A stretch of 64,000 nt of DNA from Undaria pinnatifida. Its lineage: Eukaryota; Sar; Phaeophyceae; Laminariales; Alariaceae. Shown here in pieces: positions 25,908-38,022 of this stretch. A model generated the notes under the pieces. It did no database searches, was not told where the DNA came from, and saw only the letters and a program-made list of their open reading frames with translations. Every line of letters starts with the position of its first letter. The stretch's first letter is position 1. The DNA is taken from assembly GCA_012845835.1 (NCBI GenBank), contig JABAKD010000002.1, positions 17,387,129 through 17,451,128 on the forward strand, written 5' to 3'. Position numbers and translations under genes: made by a program.

Positions 25908-26514
25908 GTTGACTTTGGAATGCGCCGCAGGTTAGTAGGCTGAGGGGCGTGCCAGTTATGTCTGTAGTATGATGCACAGCTTAGTGCAGCAGTACCGTAG
26001 ACGAGTAGTAGCAGTGAGTGGTACTCGCGTGTACAGAAAGACGAGAGACCGATCTGGTGATGGCACGCTAAGTTGTCTGTGTGCGTTCCGCGCGTTTTTT
26101 TGCTCTTTGAAGGGTGTGCTCTTCCGCTTCCGCCCTTCTTCCTTGTGAAAGGAGACTATATACCCCGGTACTGCAGCTGCTGTGCTGAACACTTCTTTGA
26201 ACTGACGCGCGCTGTCCTTGCGTCATTGCTGTCGCGTGAAATTGTCAAGCGGCGGACTGTTGGTTTTACGAAAATAACCAAACGAAACCACAAACCTTAG
26301 AGAGTCTAGACTAGACAGTAGACACCCAGCACAGCTTTCAGACGGTTTTCTGTGGGGATCCGGGCTCTTCATAACTTCATGAAAAGCATGAGGCATGAGA
26401 TAGATGTTTTTTTTCTCTTCTTTTTCGCTTGGATCTTTGAACCGTACACACATGTACATGTATGTATGCGGCTAAGGGAAGGCCACATGCACAATACGTG
26501 CGGTCTTCACCTTG

Positions 26515-26760
26515 CTGAACTGATACGAACTGATCTTTGCATCCATCCACATCCAGCACACACAATAACCAGTCCGTCGGTGTCCGTGCCGATGCTCCCG
26601 CGAGAGAACCGAGCTCTGTGTTCACAAACTACAAAACAGAGATGAACAGCAGCAGCAGCAGCGAAGCGAGGTGATTAGGCGATGCATATAACTCAATGCC
26701 GAACGCAGTGAACGAAGAGAAGGCGGAACATATGCAAGCCACCACACACCATACGATACA
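26515..26760 (+). repeat. Dispersed repeat family 3, copy 2
   Basis: Matches 8605-8830 through GAACTGATCTTT.CA, ATCCAGCACA, GTGTCCGTGCCGATGC and GAGCTCTG. Lies upstream of A and B. Confidence 0.7.
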
Positions 26761-27702
26761 ATATGCGTATGATACGCATGTGCCTAATTAAGTACTTATT
26801 GGGGTCCGCAGGCTATACACGTAAGAAACCAGGTAGGTGGTGCTGCAGGTACCTGGTGTAGTATGAAAATGCATGTGGCTGTTAATATTTTAGCATGATA
26901 GTGTGTATGTATCCATATTTTTATAGAAACCTCGTTGTTGTACGCGTTGGACGCGAAACACTACCAACAATAAAATGCCGTATCACACACGGCAAGCAGC
27001 AAGGTCTTGATATCACATCATCATCATCAGAGGTGCGTCACGGCCTTGCGTTCAGTCTGCACTCTTCTGTGGTGGGGGTGAGGACCACAGACAGGGAGGT
27101 AAAATATAGTAGATCGTACAGGTCCATGCGTTTCGTGGGGCACATTCAGCATCAACAATATTTACCCGGTACTGTAGGTATTTATTTATTTATTTTATTT
27201 ACTAATTAGTTAGTTACTGCATAGACTCGAACACACACCTGTCTGCATAATATTGTTGTCGTCTTTTCTTGTCAAACATCTAGAGTCCGTGGTCGCACAA
27301 AAAGGTGCTGGAGCCCTAGGAAGATCCGAGAAGCCTAATGAAATAAAAAATCGTCGGGAAAGACTACGCTTTCCCGTCTATAAACGCACGATACGAACAT
27401 TATATACGAAACATCGTGTATATTGGTTATATATTATTGTGCGTCCCCGATGGTTCAACACTTTCAGAACCAGTAAAACTTTCAACCAGTACGTAGATAC
27501 TTGTAGAAACCAGCGTAACTAATGAATTAATGCCTGTCGTAGGTGTATATATGAAAAAAAAATACTAGTAGTACAGTACTAGTAGCTTCGAACCCCTCGA
27601 GGGGCTCTTTCTTGCAACAAGTTGACAGGCCAGGAGAGTTGTTCTGGCGAAATCGATTACTTACCAAATAATTAATTTGACGAGCATAATATAAAATAAA
27701 GC

Positions 27703-27892
27703 TAACCACTGATAGGGACAGCTTACGCTATACCTACAATGGGACTCGAAGGGTGCGCCAGCTAGCGTTGGGCTGCGAAAGCAACTGAGTTAAATCGACA
27801 CACGACGCGTATGAAAATACGCGGAAGTGTGGTGAGCTAAAGCTTTATTTTTCCCCATCCGCCGGAGGATGAAAAAAGAAAAGAAGAAAAAA
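27703..27892 (-). repeat. CCTCCGGCGGAT repeat family, copy 2 (inverted)
   Basis: Near-complete inverted match to 13488-13672, including CCACTGATAGGGACAG, GGGTGCGCCAGCTAGCG and the CCGCCGGAGGAT end. Lies between A and B. Confidence 0.75.
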
Positions 27893-28417
27893 GCTAAGTG
27901 CTCGTCAAATTACATCCAGCACAAGCGGTAAAACTATAATATATTACTCTTCATGATTCTAGACTATCGTTACATCTCGCACGTATATTTGTATAGCTTA
28001 CTTACCCGTATACGTTCAGTTCGTTCATCGCCGACCGCTGTGTGAACGTGAAATGATCGTGTGTCACAGCACGCGGTCGAACATCCTTCGTGCAAATGAT
28101 CCGATATTTTCTTCATGGAATTATCCAACCAATCTCGAATTTTCTCTAGCGGGGGCATGATCTTTGCCCATCATAAGATTACCCCGGCTTGCTTGCTTGA
28201 TCTTGTTACGATGCTACAACTACGCTTCCCCAACGTTGCTGTATTTGCACTTCGCTCGCGCTCAGCTGGACTGTCTCTCTCGCACCACATCGGCAGTGCA
28301 CTGTGTGGTGGTTGCATACACATTTAACAGCCCACTCATTGGATCGTACCAAGCGCCCAACCGTCTTCATCACCATCAAGAAAGCACGGAGAGGAAGCCA
28401 AACAATCGCGTTCGAGC

Positions 28418-31400
28418 ATGGGCAGGTCTTGGGTGTTCTGCTCTTTGATGGCGCTAGCCTCGCTGTCGTCAGCCAGGCAAGAAAAAACGCGCCCGCTCAT
28501 GTACCGATTTGCAGTTAGTTACAGCTCTGTGCGGTGCAAGTTTAAGTAGTATTAATAGTAGTACAGCAGTACGCAACAGACGGCGTTAAGAAATCACCAC
28601 CTTGTTGTTGTAACAGTTGTTGTTGTTGGTCACAGGGCAGGCTGCAGTCACTCTGGAGTAGTGGAGGGATACTCCAGGGGATTAGGTCGGCCTCGCGTGT
28701 TGTTCTCTCTGAGTTCAATGCGTGTACTTATTTTTCTTTTATTCATTTTTTTTCGCGAACGAAACTATGATACTAATAGTGCAAAACGCCAATTAATTTC
28801 TGAAAAAACAAATTATTAGACCAGTTCTTGCAAAGAATGCAAAACGCCGACTTCTTAAAAAATCAAGTTCTTCTTTTGCAAAGGCGTGCAGTAGTAGGAG
28901 TACGACGACCCTATTTTGTTTTTTTCTTGAACGGTTGAGAAACATTAAATTTTGTTATAATACCACATCAAGGCAAGATTTATCATCCCTAATTTATTAA
29001 TATTCGCCAAATCTCAGCCTCAATTTCTTAACTGTCAATTTTTGAATGTCTGTCGCGTACTGCTGTGTTTGCGATGTTGCGATCATTGGCTTTTAGCTCA
29101 TAAAGCAAACCATGCCAGCCGGCCGCGGGCCCCCAACTCCCCACCCCTTGTGGAACGTGAACGTACAGCTTTAATTAACTTCCTCCGAATTTATCCAGGT
29201 CCCTCTGCGACGACGTCCAAAGCTATTTGAACATACCAGTCCCACTCGATGGCGACACGGAGATCGAGCTCGATGTCTCAAGCATCGAATGCCCGCCGAA
29301 CGGAGAACTCCCTGACGAGCTGGACGAGGTCATTGTTCAAGGTGGAACCCTCACCATCTCTAGCACTCAGAGCTCTGCACAGTGAGTACCATGACCACTA
29401 CTATGCAGTCTAGCACCGCAAAAGCTCCGTTCGTTGAGTGCGCGTGTTCAACTATTAGACATATAGGCAACGATGACAAGAAAAAGGACTTACGTGTTTT
29501 CTATTTGTTTTCCTTCCCCCCATATCGTAGTCTACCATAGGCGAGAGCGGTGATTTTTTATCTGGGGAGCTACTAAAAATGCCACCGGGGGCATTCGACT
29601 TCACGGTGCCACCGAAAAGGACACCACCATAGGCAAAAAGTCCCGCCGAAAATATGAAGCGCACTACGAGTAGTATACCGGTACTACCGACGACGATCAT
29701 GCCTGAACTGATTGAAGTTGTCTAACGGCACCAACATGTATGTGCATTATACTGCCGCGGCGGGTGCAGTTGTTGTCAAGTCCGTGGTCATAGGACAGGC
29801 TCCAGCCACTCTGTAGTGGAAGCATACCCAAGGAACAATGAACATAAGTAGTGCGGCCTGTCGCCGTTGCTCGTCCGATATCCAGATGTCTTCCGCGTCC
29901 TCATGTACATAGTCTGATAAGTTAGCTCTCTGGGCAAAGTAAAAACGGGTCAAGAAGGTTCTTTTCGGCAGCTCCAAACTTTTTTATTCTATTCATTTAT
30001 TTTTACTATTAAAATGAAAATACACCCCAGCTGTGAGATCGAAGATTTCGTCGAAACTCATTTTCGCAAGCTGTGCGTTTCCGATCGCGCGTATTACTGG
30101 GTGTGCCCTCATTAAGAATATAGGTCGGCGACTCCCGTTGGAGAACTACAACGTAGCTTTCCCAGGGTCAACAGGGTGATTTTAATCAATCTGTGCGCCG
30201 CGGGAACTATAAAAGCCGTTTTTGAGGGTCAAAATTTGACAGCTGTGGAAGGAAATGCATCAGTTTATCAAGTACATAGGCTGTAAGTCGTATAACCGGT
30301 GAGGGGATGGCGGAGTTAAAAAAAAAACTGGGGGCCGGGGGCGAAAAAGAGGGGGGAGGGGGGACTCAATCTGTGCGCGCGGAAACTATAAACCCTGTTT
30401 CGGGGACAAATTTGACGGCTGTGGAAGGGATGCATCAGTTTACCATGTATATCCTCTAAGTCGTACAACCGGTGAGGGGACGACGGAGTGTTCGAGGAGG
30501 GGGGAGGGATTCCAACCGCTTTAGGTCGCATATACGCATATATGTATACCTGGTAGGAAACTTACTTATAGCGCGTGTTTTACTCTTCAGCTCGAATCGT
30601 AAGAGGTTCACCCCTCAGCAACCTTCTGGACTACAGTGTTCGTTGCCACAGGTGTCTTCCCTTTCCCTCCCCCCCCCCCCCCCCCCGTACTTTCCTTCAT
30701 TTTTACCGCGCACAGGGTTCAGCATTCCCACTTTTCAGCTTTTATAATCGTTGAGTTGCATCGAATTTTGCTAACTCACGCTCTTCTTGCGCTTTCCGCT
30801 AGTTGTCAATTTTTACGCGACAAAAAGTCCCTGTGTATATACGAGCACGAGAAGGCGCTCGTGAATTGATATGATAGTTGAACCGACGACCTTGACTTTG
30901 ATAAGGAATAATATTCCTATTCGCCTACTTCTCCATAGGGCAGCCTCTTGCTATATTCAACAAAGAAGAAACAGTAGTACTAATATACGTACGTACCTGA
31001 TATGTCTTCGGCTTTGCTGGGCTTGACTGTCAAAAGGTATCCCGGATCAAGCAGCGCCGTTAAACACAAACTTCTCCATGCTACAAGGTATACGATAATA
31101 CCTATGCACCTTCTTAGGCACCCAGCAGCCATGTACGGACCGACGCGCTCCAGCTAACCTGGACTTTACCTTGTTCTCCGCCTCCTCCCCGCATCTTTTC
31201 CATGCGGCGATCTTTATCCCAGATTCATTAACCTCCGTTTTACTGTGGAGGACGGGGCTTCACTCGTTTTCAACTTGGACACCGTCTTGTTCGGTCCCAA
31301 CTCAGGGGTGAGCGGGGCGGGGATTGGGGTGCATTCATATCATGCACGGCCGCAGCCCTTAAGACCATAGACCCTCGTTCCTGTAATCCCGGGACAGGTC

Positions 31401-34400
31401 ACTTCGGGCTTTCGCCGACCAAGCAGACATTGCTGGCACCACGCGCCAACTGCCGTGGGATGATCGGCGACTCGCATGAAGAGTGATTTGTAACCTACTA
31501 AGAATCGCTTATGCGGCGGACTTCGGCACCTTGCTCGCAAGAAGAGTGGTCTGTATCCTACCAAGAACCGCACATGAGGCGGACATGGGCACCTTACGCG
31601 TACTTTATTGCATGCATGATGGATGGCAGTGTTAAATTACTTGATGGGATGTCCACGGGGGGGGGCGGGGGGGGGGGGCGAGTTTGCGACCATGCTCGGT
31701 GTCACGGCTAGGGGAGAGGGGGGCACTGCGAGCTCTGCCACCGCGGCACACTAAATCATCTGGTGACATTATGCTCTAAACGTAAACACTCCCCACTATG
31801 CTTCGTGTGCGGAAGACAATCGAAGCTTGCAACCGCTGGTACGAACAGCCTCAACCTGTATGAGCATTCTTCACGCCCAGTATGGCAAGCCCAATAAACT
31901 CTGTGGCTTTGTGGCTCCCTCCGCTCTTTCCTTTTGCCATGGTCAAACGCGGTAATGTCCGCTTGTTGTGCCGGTTTGCCTGCTGCACCTTCCCAGTACG
32001 AAGAAAACGCGCAGGGCTTCATGATCGACGTGAAAGAAGGTGGGAGTGTCACCTTCCTCGGCGACTTCGAAGGGAGGGAGGTGCGGAATGTCCGGTCCAT
32101 GTTCTACAACGCTGGGAGCATGGAGTGAGTCGCACCCCGAACCGTCGCTTGCGGTCGCCATCCATTTCGGCCGTGGAACTCGTCCAAGACAGTGATGCCA
32201 TTAAATAAGCAATCGGAGTCGTTCTACGGTAGCCCCCCCCCAACTTTTCTCTAACGAAATCGCCGGTTTAGAAACCAGCACATCCCGGCCGAATCTTCTG
32301 AAAAACGGTGTCCCTTGCCACACACCCCTACGCGATCGTTCGATAGTCCTCTGCAAATCAGAAAATAAATGAAGGGGCATAGTTTCCATAGCATCCTTCC
32401 TTCTACCGAGCAGCCATGAACTATGACCATGAAACGTTCGTTCAAGAAAACCGCTGGTTTTTAGGGGGGGAGGCTATCGTAGAACCAGTCATCGGGTAGA
32501 ATTGCCATAGAGGTCACACGCGCGTGTGGGTTTTGTTGTTGTAAACCAGTGGACGTTGAGAATGGCGTCGTTCTACAATGTAGAGGGCAAATGCTAATGT
32601 CTGAGGCGCTTCCCTGAATTTCTTGCGCAACTCGTGTGACAGCTTCAAGGGCGCGGCACGGTTTGAAGAAAACGGCAACGTTTTCCGGAGCAACAGCGGC
32701 GTTCTAAAGTGAGCTATCAGATACCTTGTTCTGAGTAAGATTGACACGACGTTCTCGGGACAAGCTCTCCTCGCCCCGGGCGACGCGGTATGGCGGAATG
32801 TTGATGCGCGTGGGACGCTTGAACATTGTGTGCGCGCCCGGTCTGATAGCCTTGCATTCGAGAAGGACCATGCTCTTCCTTTTTGGAGTCCAGGCATGAG
32901 CTGGCCGAGATACATGCCAAGACATCCACGGAAAACGCCAACGTCACGTGTCATCGGATAGTCCCTCGCACTTCGACTAACGTACTATTTTTCTCTGCTC
33001 TATTTGCGCCTCTCCTCCACAGGTTCCGCGGCAAGACCATCTTCAGGGATAACTGGTACCTGGCCATCGACAACATTGACGCTGGATACGTGAGGTAGGT
33101 TTGTGGAGGCCGTGCTTGGACAGTTGATCTACAGTAGGCTAGTGACACAGAGTCCTGGCTTTCCTGGCGAGGATCCATGAGGTTATCGCGGCGCGTCATC
33201 GCGGCGCAACTGTCGCGACTCTGCGATAAATTCGAGCATTAGTGCCTTTCTCGCGAGTGTCAATTCGTGTCAATGTTGATGTTGGCAGCAGCAAGCAACG
33301 TTTCAGCGTGACCGTCGTCAAGTGTGATGGTTCTCATGTTTTGGTCGATTGTGGGAATTACAACAGACCTTCGTCGTCTCGATTCCTTTTACCAGGTCGC
33401 CTGTTCAACACTTCGCCCATATATCGAGCGGCCCAACGTCGTTGCCACGGCTCTGATGCTTGCCCCATCGTGCAACGCTTGCCGTTCGTTGCCAGGTTCT
33501 CAGTGAGGTCGACTTTCACGAGAAACGCAAAGTTTTTCGATGGAGGGAGCGGCTGTGCCATCTCCAACGACTCGCGACAGGGAAGGGTAATGTGCGTCAA
33601 TTTCCCCATCTTATCAATGGTCGGGTTGTTTTCGGGTACTTTTGTATTCCCATGATTGAATCGTTGCGGGACAAGCATCTCCTCACGGTTGGATCGTGGG
33701 ACTGTATCCTATGTGTTTCTTGGCGAGCCTCGGATTAGCGGCTCGAATTGCGCGTCCCAACTGTTACGCCTGGTATGGTGTTCGGCCTTCCTTGGTGGTG
33801 CTCTACGGAGCCTTTATCCCTAGGACCAGCGCGACGGACGTTCGCATCAAAACTCTTACCCGCTATTGTCGTAACTGTCTGCTGGTGTTGTAGAATTTTG
33901 TCCGCTGTATATCCCCCCAAACGCGCTGATATTTTCATGTCATGCATGAAAATGCCGTATTGAGGGCCCAATTGTTGGCGGTCTCTTTTGGGAGTAAGAA
34001 CGGTGCTCCATCTCGAAAGGGATGCGTTGTCAATGATTAAAATACTACAATAAATGCAAGAAAAAAACGATCTCCCTCGCCCCCTGCCGCCCCCCGCGTG
34101 CTGGTCTTTGTCCTGAACTAGCTTCCGAGGCGACGCGACTTTCAAGGAGCACAGTTGCGAGGGCCCTGGGGCGATAAGCTCTTCCGGGGAAATAAAGTGA
34201 GCCGTCTACCCATGCCCTGCTGTTGCTTGTTTCGATGTTGCTGACGCACGACTTTCCAATCTGTGCGCCGGCCACCAGAGCTTGGTTTTGCCACCAGCAA
34301 CCAACTGTTGATATGAGTGGCTACGGATACCTCATGCCCGCGGATGTTCCTGGCCTTACCTCGAGTGCTCACGGTGCCATATCCACATGACGATGTACGA

Positions 34401-37353
34401 ATTCCACGGCGTAGGTTCTATGGGAAGGCCTACTTCATCGACAACTCCAGCAGCGACGGAAACGGCGGGGCCGTGCGGAACGTCTTGGGATCCATGACGT
34501 GAGCTGCCAACGATAGGTTGCATGCTCTGGAGTGGTTGGGTTGCACCGTTCTGGTCGTACTTATACCGTGCAATGTCAGACGCAAGAGCGAGGGCTTCCG
34601 CCCACCGCCGTTCGCAAGTGTCCATGCCACGGCCGTGGTGGTATGGAGCCAATAATATTGTAGCTCCGAGGATATGCTGTTAGCCGCAGAATGTTGCCAC
34701 CAACCAACAACTATGTTAGAGTCCCATAGAGCGCAGCAGCCCTGTGCGCTTCGCTCGAGGCAGGGCAACGCCTGTTACTGTAGTACAACTCGATCCGAGT
34801 ATGAGCGCGGAACATCTTGGGGACTGCTTCGAGCAGCAATCCTAGTGGACTTTTGAGCCTGTTCACGCTATTCACGCTACATATCGCTCCAAATCAGAGA
34901 TCTGTGTATGAGCCGCCTTATCACAAACTGCCTCTTGGTGCGACTTTCTTATGTTCGGTGCTTCAGCTTCAAGGCAGCCGCTCAATTTCTCGGGAATGTG
35001 GCAGACTCTGGGGGTGGCCTCGCTGTGGACGGCGGCGATGTCACGTGAGAAAATCAATAGAAACCTGGGCATGCGTGTGCTACTGAGAGGGGCAAGATTC
35101 CTTCTATATCTTTCTCCTGGATGTCCTGCAATATATTTCGGTTCCCAGTGCAAAACTCTCATCACGCGATGGACCTCGGAGTGTGCCGTTGGCGTCGTCG
35201 GTACTCGCGTATGCATGTTTCCACACGGGTGGGTCGGTCATTCCACGCCCTGTTAAGTGTCTTTTCTTTTGAAAACGCTGCCCAACTTTCGGAGCGAGGT
35301 ATCCGGCGGGTCGCCCGTTATTGCCTCACAGATGTCGCACAAAACGACCTACGCGGGCCACGATTGTTCCCACATGTATGACGTCGTTGGGTGGCTCCCG
35401 GCCTTAGATTTCCCAAGCCCCGACTCAAACATGCGATGGCTACCCTAAATAGCGTATTTTCCCCAAGCTATTTTCCCCATGCTTTGGCTTTGCTACAGTT
35501 TGCCTTTGGCGTGTGCCAGTTCGTGATGTGCCGGTTTTGTCACGTGCCACCTCGATACGTCGGCAGGTTTGAGAAGGGCGTGCTGTTTGACGGAAACGAC
35601 GCCAGGCAAACGGGGGGTGCATTCAGCGTCACGTACCTCAGCAAGTTCGAAGAGTGAGTACACAAAAAATACGGTAGGCCCTGGGTCCCTCTATAGCACC
35701 GGTTGAGTGGTATCGGTTGCCCGATACTCTGGTGCCTGCACAACCGCGTGGCACAAACGGGGACAGCAAGCAGTGGTAGTGTGGGGAGTAGTGCCGGTCG
35801 CGTCGCCATAGTGCCGGCATTTCCGCCTGGCGCATACCGGCAACTCTGGATAGATGATCCACTAGTACTACTATACTACAACTAAGTGAATACGAAACAA
35901 CCAAGGCTACTGTAGGGGTGTCGCTTTTGGGGCCTTTCGTTCCAGTGTGTATAGGGGTCACTCGCGCGAGTGACCCCCCCGCTGTTCTTTTTGCGGCCCT
36001 AATCATTGGTGCTATTAGCAACTTTCATTCAACGATGTTAGTCCCCAACGGGAATGGTAAGCCACCCGCGCCAAAATAGTCACCCAAAGTGTAGTGTTTT
36101 TGTCCGTGAGGTAGAGAGTCACCCGCGCGACTGGATCCAACACCGTAGTGAAAATTGGGGTATATCATAACATCATCATAACACCGTCGTAACATCCCCC
36201 CTACTAATACCATGCCGTAGCCTCGGTCAAACGGTAGCCGGCGCGGTAGCAGCTATATGCGCGCTTCGATAGGCGGCGGAAGCGAGCGAGGAGCCACGGT
36301 ACGGATGCCCCTTTCCCGCCTACCGGCCACGTGTAATGGCTCTCTTACAGTAACTCTGTTCGTTTCTGCGTTGTCGTCACCCTGCAGCGGGGAAGAAGAC
36401 AGCGGTTACGGGTCGCTTACGTTTGAGAAGCCCGACACCGTGAGGACCGTGGGTAACTCCGTCGTCCCTCTGGACGATACCGAGGTGAGAACGAAACGAG
36501 TACTGGTGCGCCTCATTCGTGAACACCCCTAGTTTATGCCCACGAACTGGCGATTACCCCTTTGTTCGCGAATACGCCTTGCTTGTGTCCACGAACTGAC
36601 GAACTCTGTACTGAGCTCGGGCGCAGTTTTTGAGCTCTGGCGCAAACTCCTCGAAAAACGCGAGACCGCACTGCAGTGACAGCAGTTCCCACGGATCGAC
36701 GAAGTGAAAACCCGCAGATGACAATTCCGGAAGTTGTACCCGTTGAGTTTGGAAGTGGCCAAAATACAACTATAGTCCCGGAGAGGGGCATGTCAATACT
36801 GCGCAAAATACACTGGGACGCCAGTAGCGGCCGCAATCCCGCTGGTTTTGTACGGTCCTGCGCTTGGCTTAAATTGTCGGAGAAACGACCACCATTGTAG
36901 CTCTGGAGAATTCATGAAACGTTGGACGGGCCGTGCCCGGTGACCTGCAGAGCAGCCTGGACGCGCCTGTTTGAGATCATGCAGAGAACCCCGCGCACAA
37001 TCTTTTTCGTAAGGTTTCGGCGAATCTCGCTTGGCATAGCGTGCTTGAGGCGATACGTTCGGCTGGATTGTGAATCCCTGAATTTCGTGTTCCCTTCGAT
37101 TACACAGCGACCGGCGAGTGCCATCTCCACCTGCAGCCTGTTTGCCTTACAGTAATTTTCAGCTCCACCGAATTCCGTTCCATTTAACCGCTTACATCTT
37201 GTCCTTATCCTTTGTCCGGTCTTGCGTTTGGCTGTGTCTCCGCTGCCACTGCTTTGCATCCAGTTTGATTTCCCTCTGTGCACGATTGGCTACGTCGATG
37301 ATGGGTCAACTGTAGTCGGTTACCCCGAAGATGACGTTTGCGTCGAAGCCTAA
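28418..37353 (+). CDS. Paralogue B: secreted Pmp-like beta-helix protein, 399 residues, 13 exons, diverged
   Basis: Exons: 28418-28476, 29199-29381, 31223-31307, 31997-32124, 32643-32708, 33023-33094, 33496-33591, 34122-34196, 34415-34498, 34967-35044, 35567-35653, 36388-36484, 37264-37353. They total 1200 bases and end in TAA. Every exon aligns with one in A and C with the same phase, except that 33496-33591 covers two exons of A and C without an intron. The signal peptide is MGRSWVFCSLMALASLSSA. The N-terminal cap keeps LCDD and ECPP. The coils read FKGAARF, FRGKTIF, FRGDATF, FYGKAYF, FKAAAQF and FEKGVLF. The C-terminal cap ends DDVCVEA. All six family Cys are kept. The first intron would start with GC (CAG|GCAAGA); a canonical GT donor at 28501 keeps the frame but adds eight residues. 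B is head-to-head with A; the two start codons are about 2.5 kb apart. Sequence divergence from A and C suggests an older split. Confidence 0.87.
28596..28680 (+). repeat. Short dispersed repeat GGACAGGCTCCAGTCACTCTG, copy 1
   Basis: Similar blocks at 29755-29830 (+) and 55985-56060 (-): GTTGTTG, GTGGTCA.AGGACAGGCT, CAG.CACTCTG.AGTGGA. The first two lie in introns 1 and 2 of B, the third in intron 2 of C. Confidence 0.55.
30026..30490 (+). mobile_element. Composite repeat family 2, copy 1, with two 3' subrepeats (intron 2 of B)
   Basis: The 5' module starts CAGCTGTGAGATCGAAG and runs through ATAGGTCGGCGACTCCC and GGGTCAACAGGGTGATT. Then come two subrepeats of about 110-130 bases starting TCTGTGCGC, with GGAAACTATAAA, TTTGACGGCTGTGGAAGG, TGCATCAGTTTA and ACCGGTGAGGGG, separated by an A/G-rich tract. 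Other copies at 54660-55060 (+) and 59440-60100 (-); 5'-module fragments at 1141-1195 and 8222-8280. No coding capacity; transposon class unknown. Confidence 0.8.
30560..30951 (-). mobile_element. tRNA-headed SINE, copy S2, with a different head
   Basis: Body and 3' end match the S3/S4 type. Read on the minus strand its 5' end is not the GCCGGTCGCC head of S1. Instead it has A-box-like TGGAGAAGTAGG (30935-30924) and B-box-like GGTTCAACTAT (30884-30874), 51 bases apart, as in S1 and S5. A C16 run interrupts the body. Intron 2 of B. Confidence 0.65.
31473..31600. repeat. 63-base tandem duplication in intron 3 of B
   Basis: Units starting CGCATGAAGAGTG (31473) and CGCAAGAAGAGTG (31536). The period is a multiple of three, but no coding exon is supported here. 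Confidence 0.7.
32220..32489. mobile_element. Terminal-inverted-repeat element (MITE-like), about 270 bases, intron 4 of B
   Basis: The left end GTTCTACGGTAGCC plus a C run is mirrored by the right end, G run plus GGCTATCGTAGAAC. The inverted similarity continues inward (CGCCGGTTT against AAACCGCTGG). The interior encodes nothing recognisable. Flanks contain AGTC on both sides, a possible but weak target-site duplication. I found no second copy in the window. Confidence 0.75.
35954..35977. other. Perfect 24-base palindrome in intron 11 of B
   Basis: Twelve-base arms GGGGTCACTCGC and GCGAGTGACCCC without a spacer. A related CACCCGCGCGA segment lies at 36120. Function unknown. Confidence 0.8.
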
Positions 37354-37949
37354 CCGAGATGCCCGTTTCGCCCGACGAAGACGTGGCCACTATAAGATGT
37401 ATGGCTGAGATCATCAGGGTGTTCTCTTTGCAGCGGCGATTGGACGTATGGTGTCCCGGTTCAAGAAAGCGTCTATATCGCCACTGGGCACGGGGTATTC
37501 GGAAGAATGAGGCGTAATAATGTCATCCATGGCCGTAGTCTTTAGGGACATAGACACTCGGGGAAAAGGGAGGAAGCGGAAAAGATGCGCCAACGCCTCA
37601 CAAGGGGGTCTTACGGTTGGTCCAGACGTTGTCCGTATTTGGCTAATGCATGTGTGCGCAGGACAGGGCGGATAGGTGCTGGACCTTCACCATAATACAT
37701 ACACTCCCTCAATATCTATTAGTTGGCCTCCGGACCCTCTCCACCCCCGTGTGAAGGTTTCTGAAGTATATTGGCCCCTAGTTGCTTGTAATCTTACACT
37801 GCATGTTTACTTTTTGTATAATATAGCGGCGGTTGGTTGTACCTGCAGCTTCACGGCATGCAGTCACGTCCGTGTTGTCATTGTACTTTTCTTTGTTTCT
37901 GTTTTCGTTTGTTAGAAGCCCCTAGGCATGGGTGAAGCGGCGAACGGTT

Positions 37950-38022
37950 AGCCCGTGGGGCACCTCAGTTGGCTAAATTCCGTTGTAGTGGCGTCATCGG
38001 TAGACGTGGGTTCGACCCTCTA
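37950..38022 (+). other. tRNA-like segment with polymerase III A and B boxes (degenerate)
   Basis: CACCTCAGTTGG at 37961 resembles an A box and GGTTCGACCCT at 38009 a B box, with spacing close to that of tRNA genes. Acceptor ends do not pair, so it is a decayed tRNA or a SINE head rather than a working tRNA. Confidence 0.45.

Larger units (their letters stand above)
25908..28417. other. Divergent intergenic region between paralogues A and B
   Basis: About 2.5 kb separate the two start codons, so the promoters of A and B must lie here. No further coding exon is supported. It holds dispersed copies at 26515-26760 and 27703-27892. I see no unambiguous TATA box or paired operator. Whether the two genes share control elements cannot be read from sequence alone. 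Confidence 0.65.

Noticed and set aside
36676-37155. An extra exon of paralogue B between 36484 and 37264
   Set aside because: A and C have no exon here, and phase 0 joins 36484 to 37264 directly.
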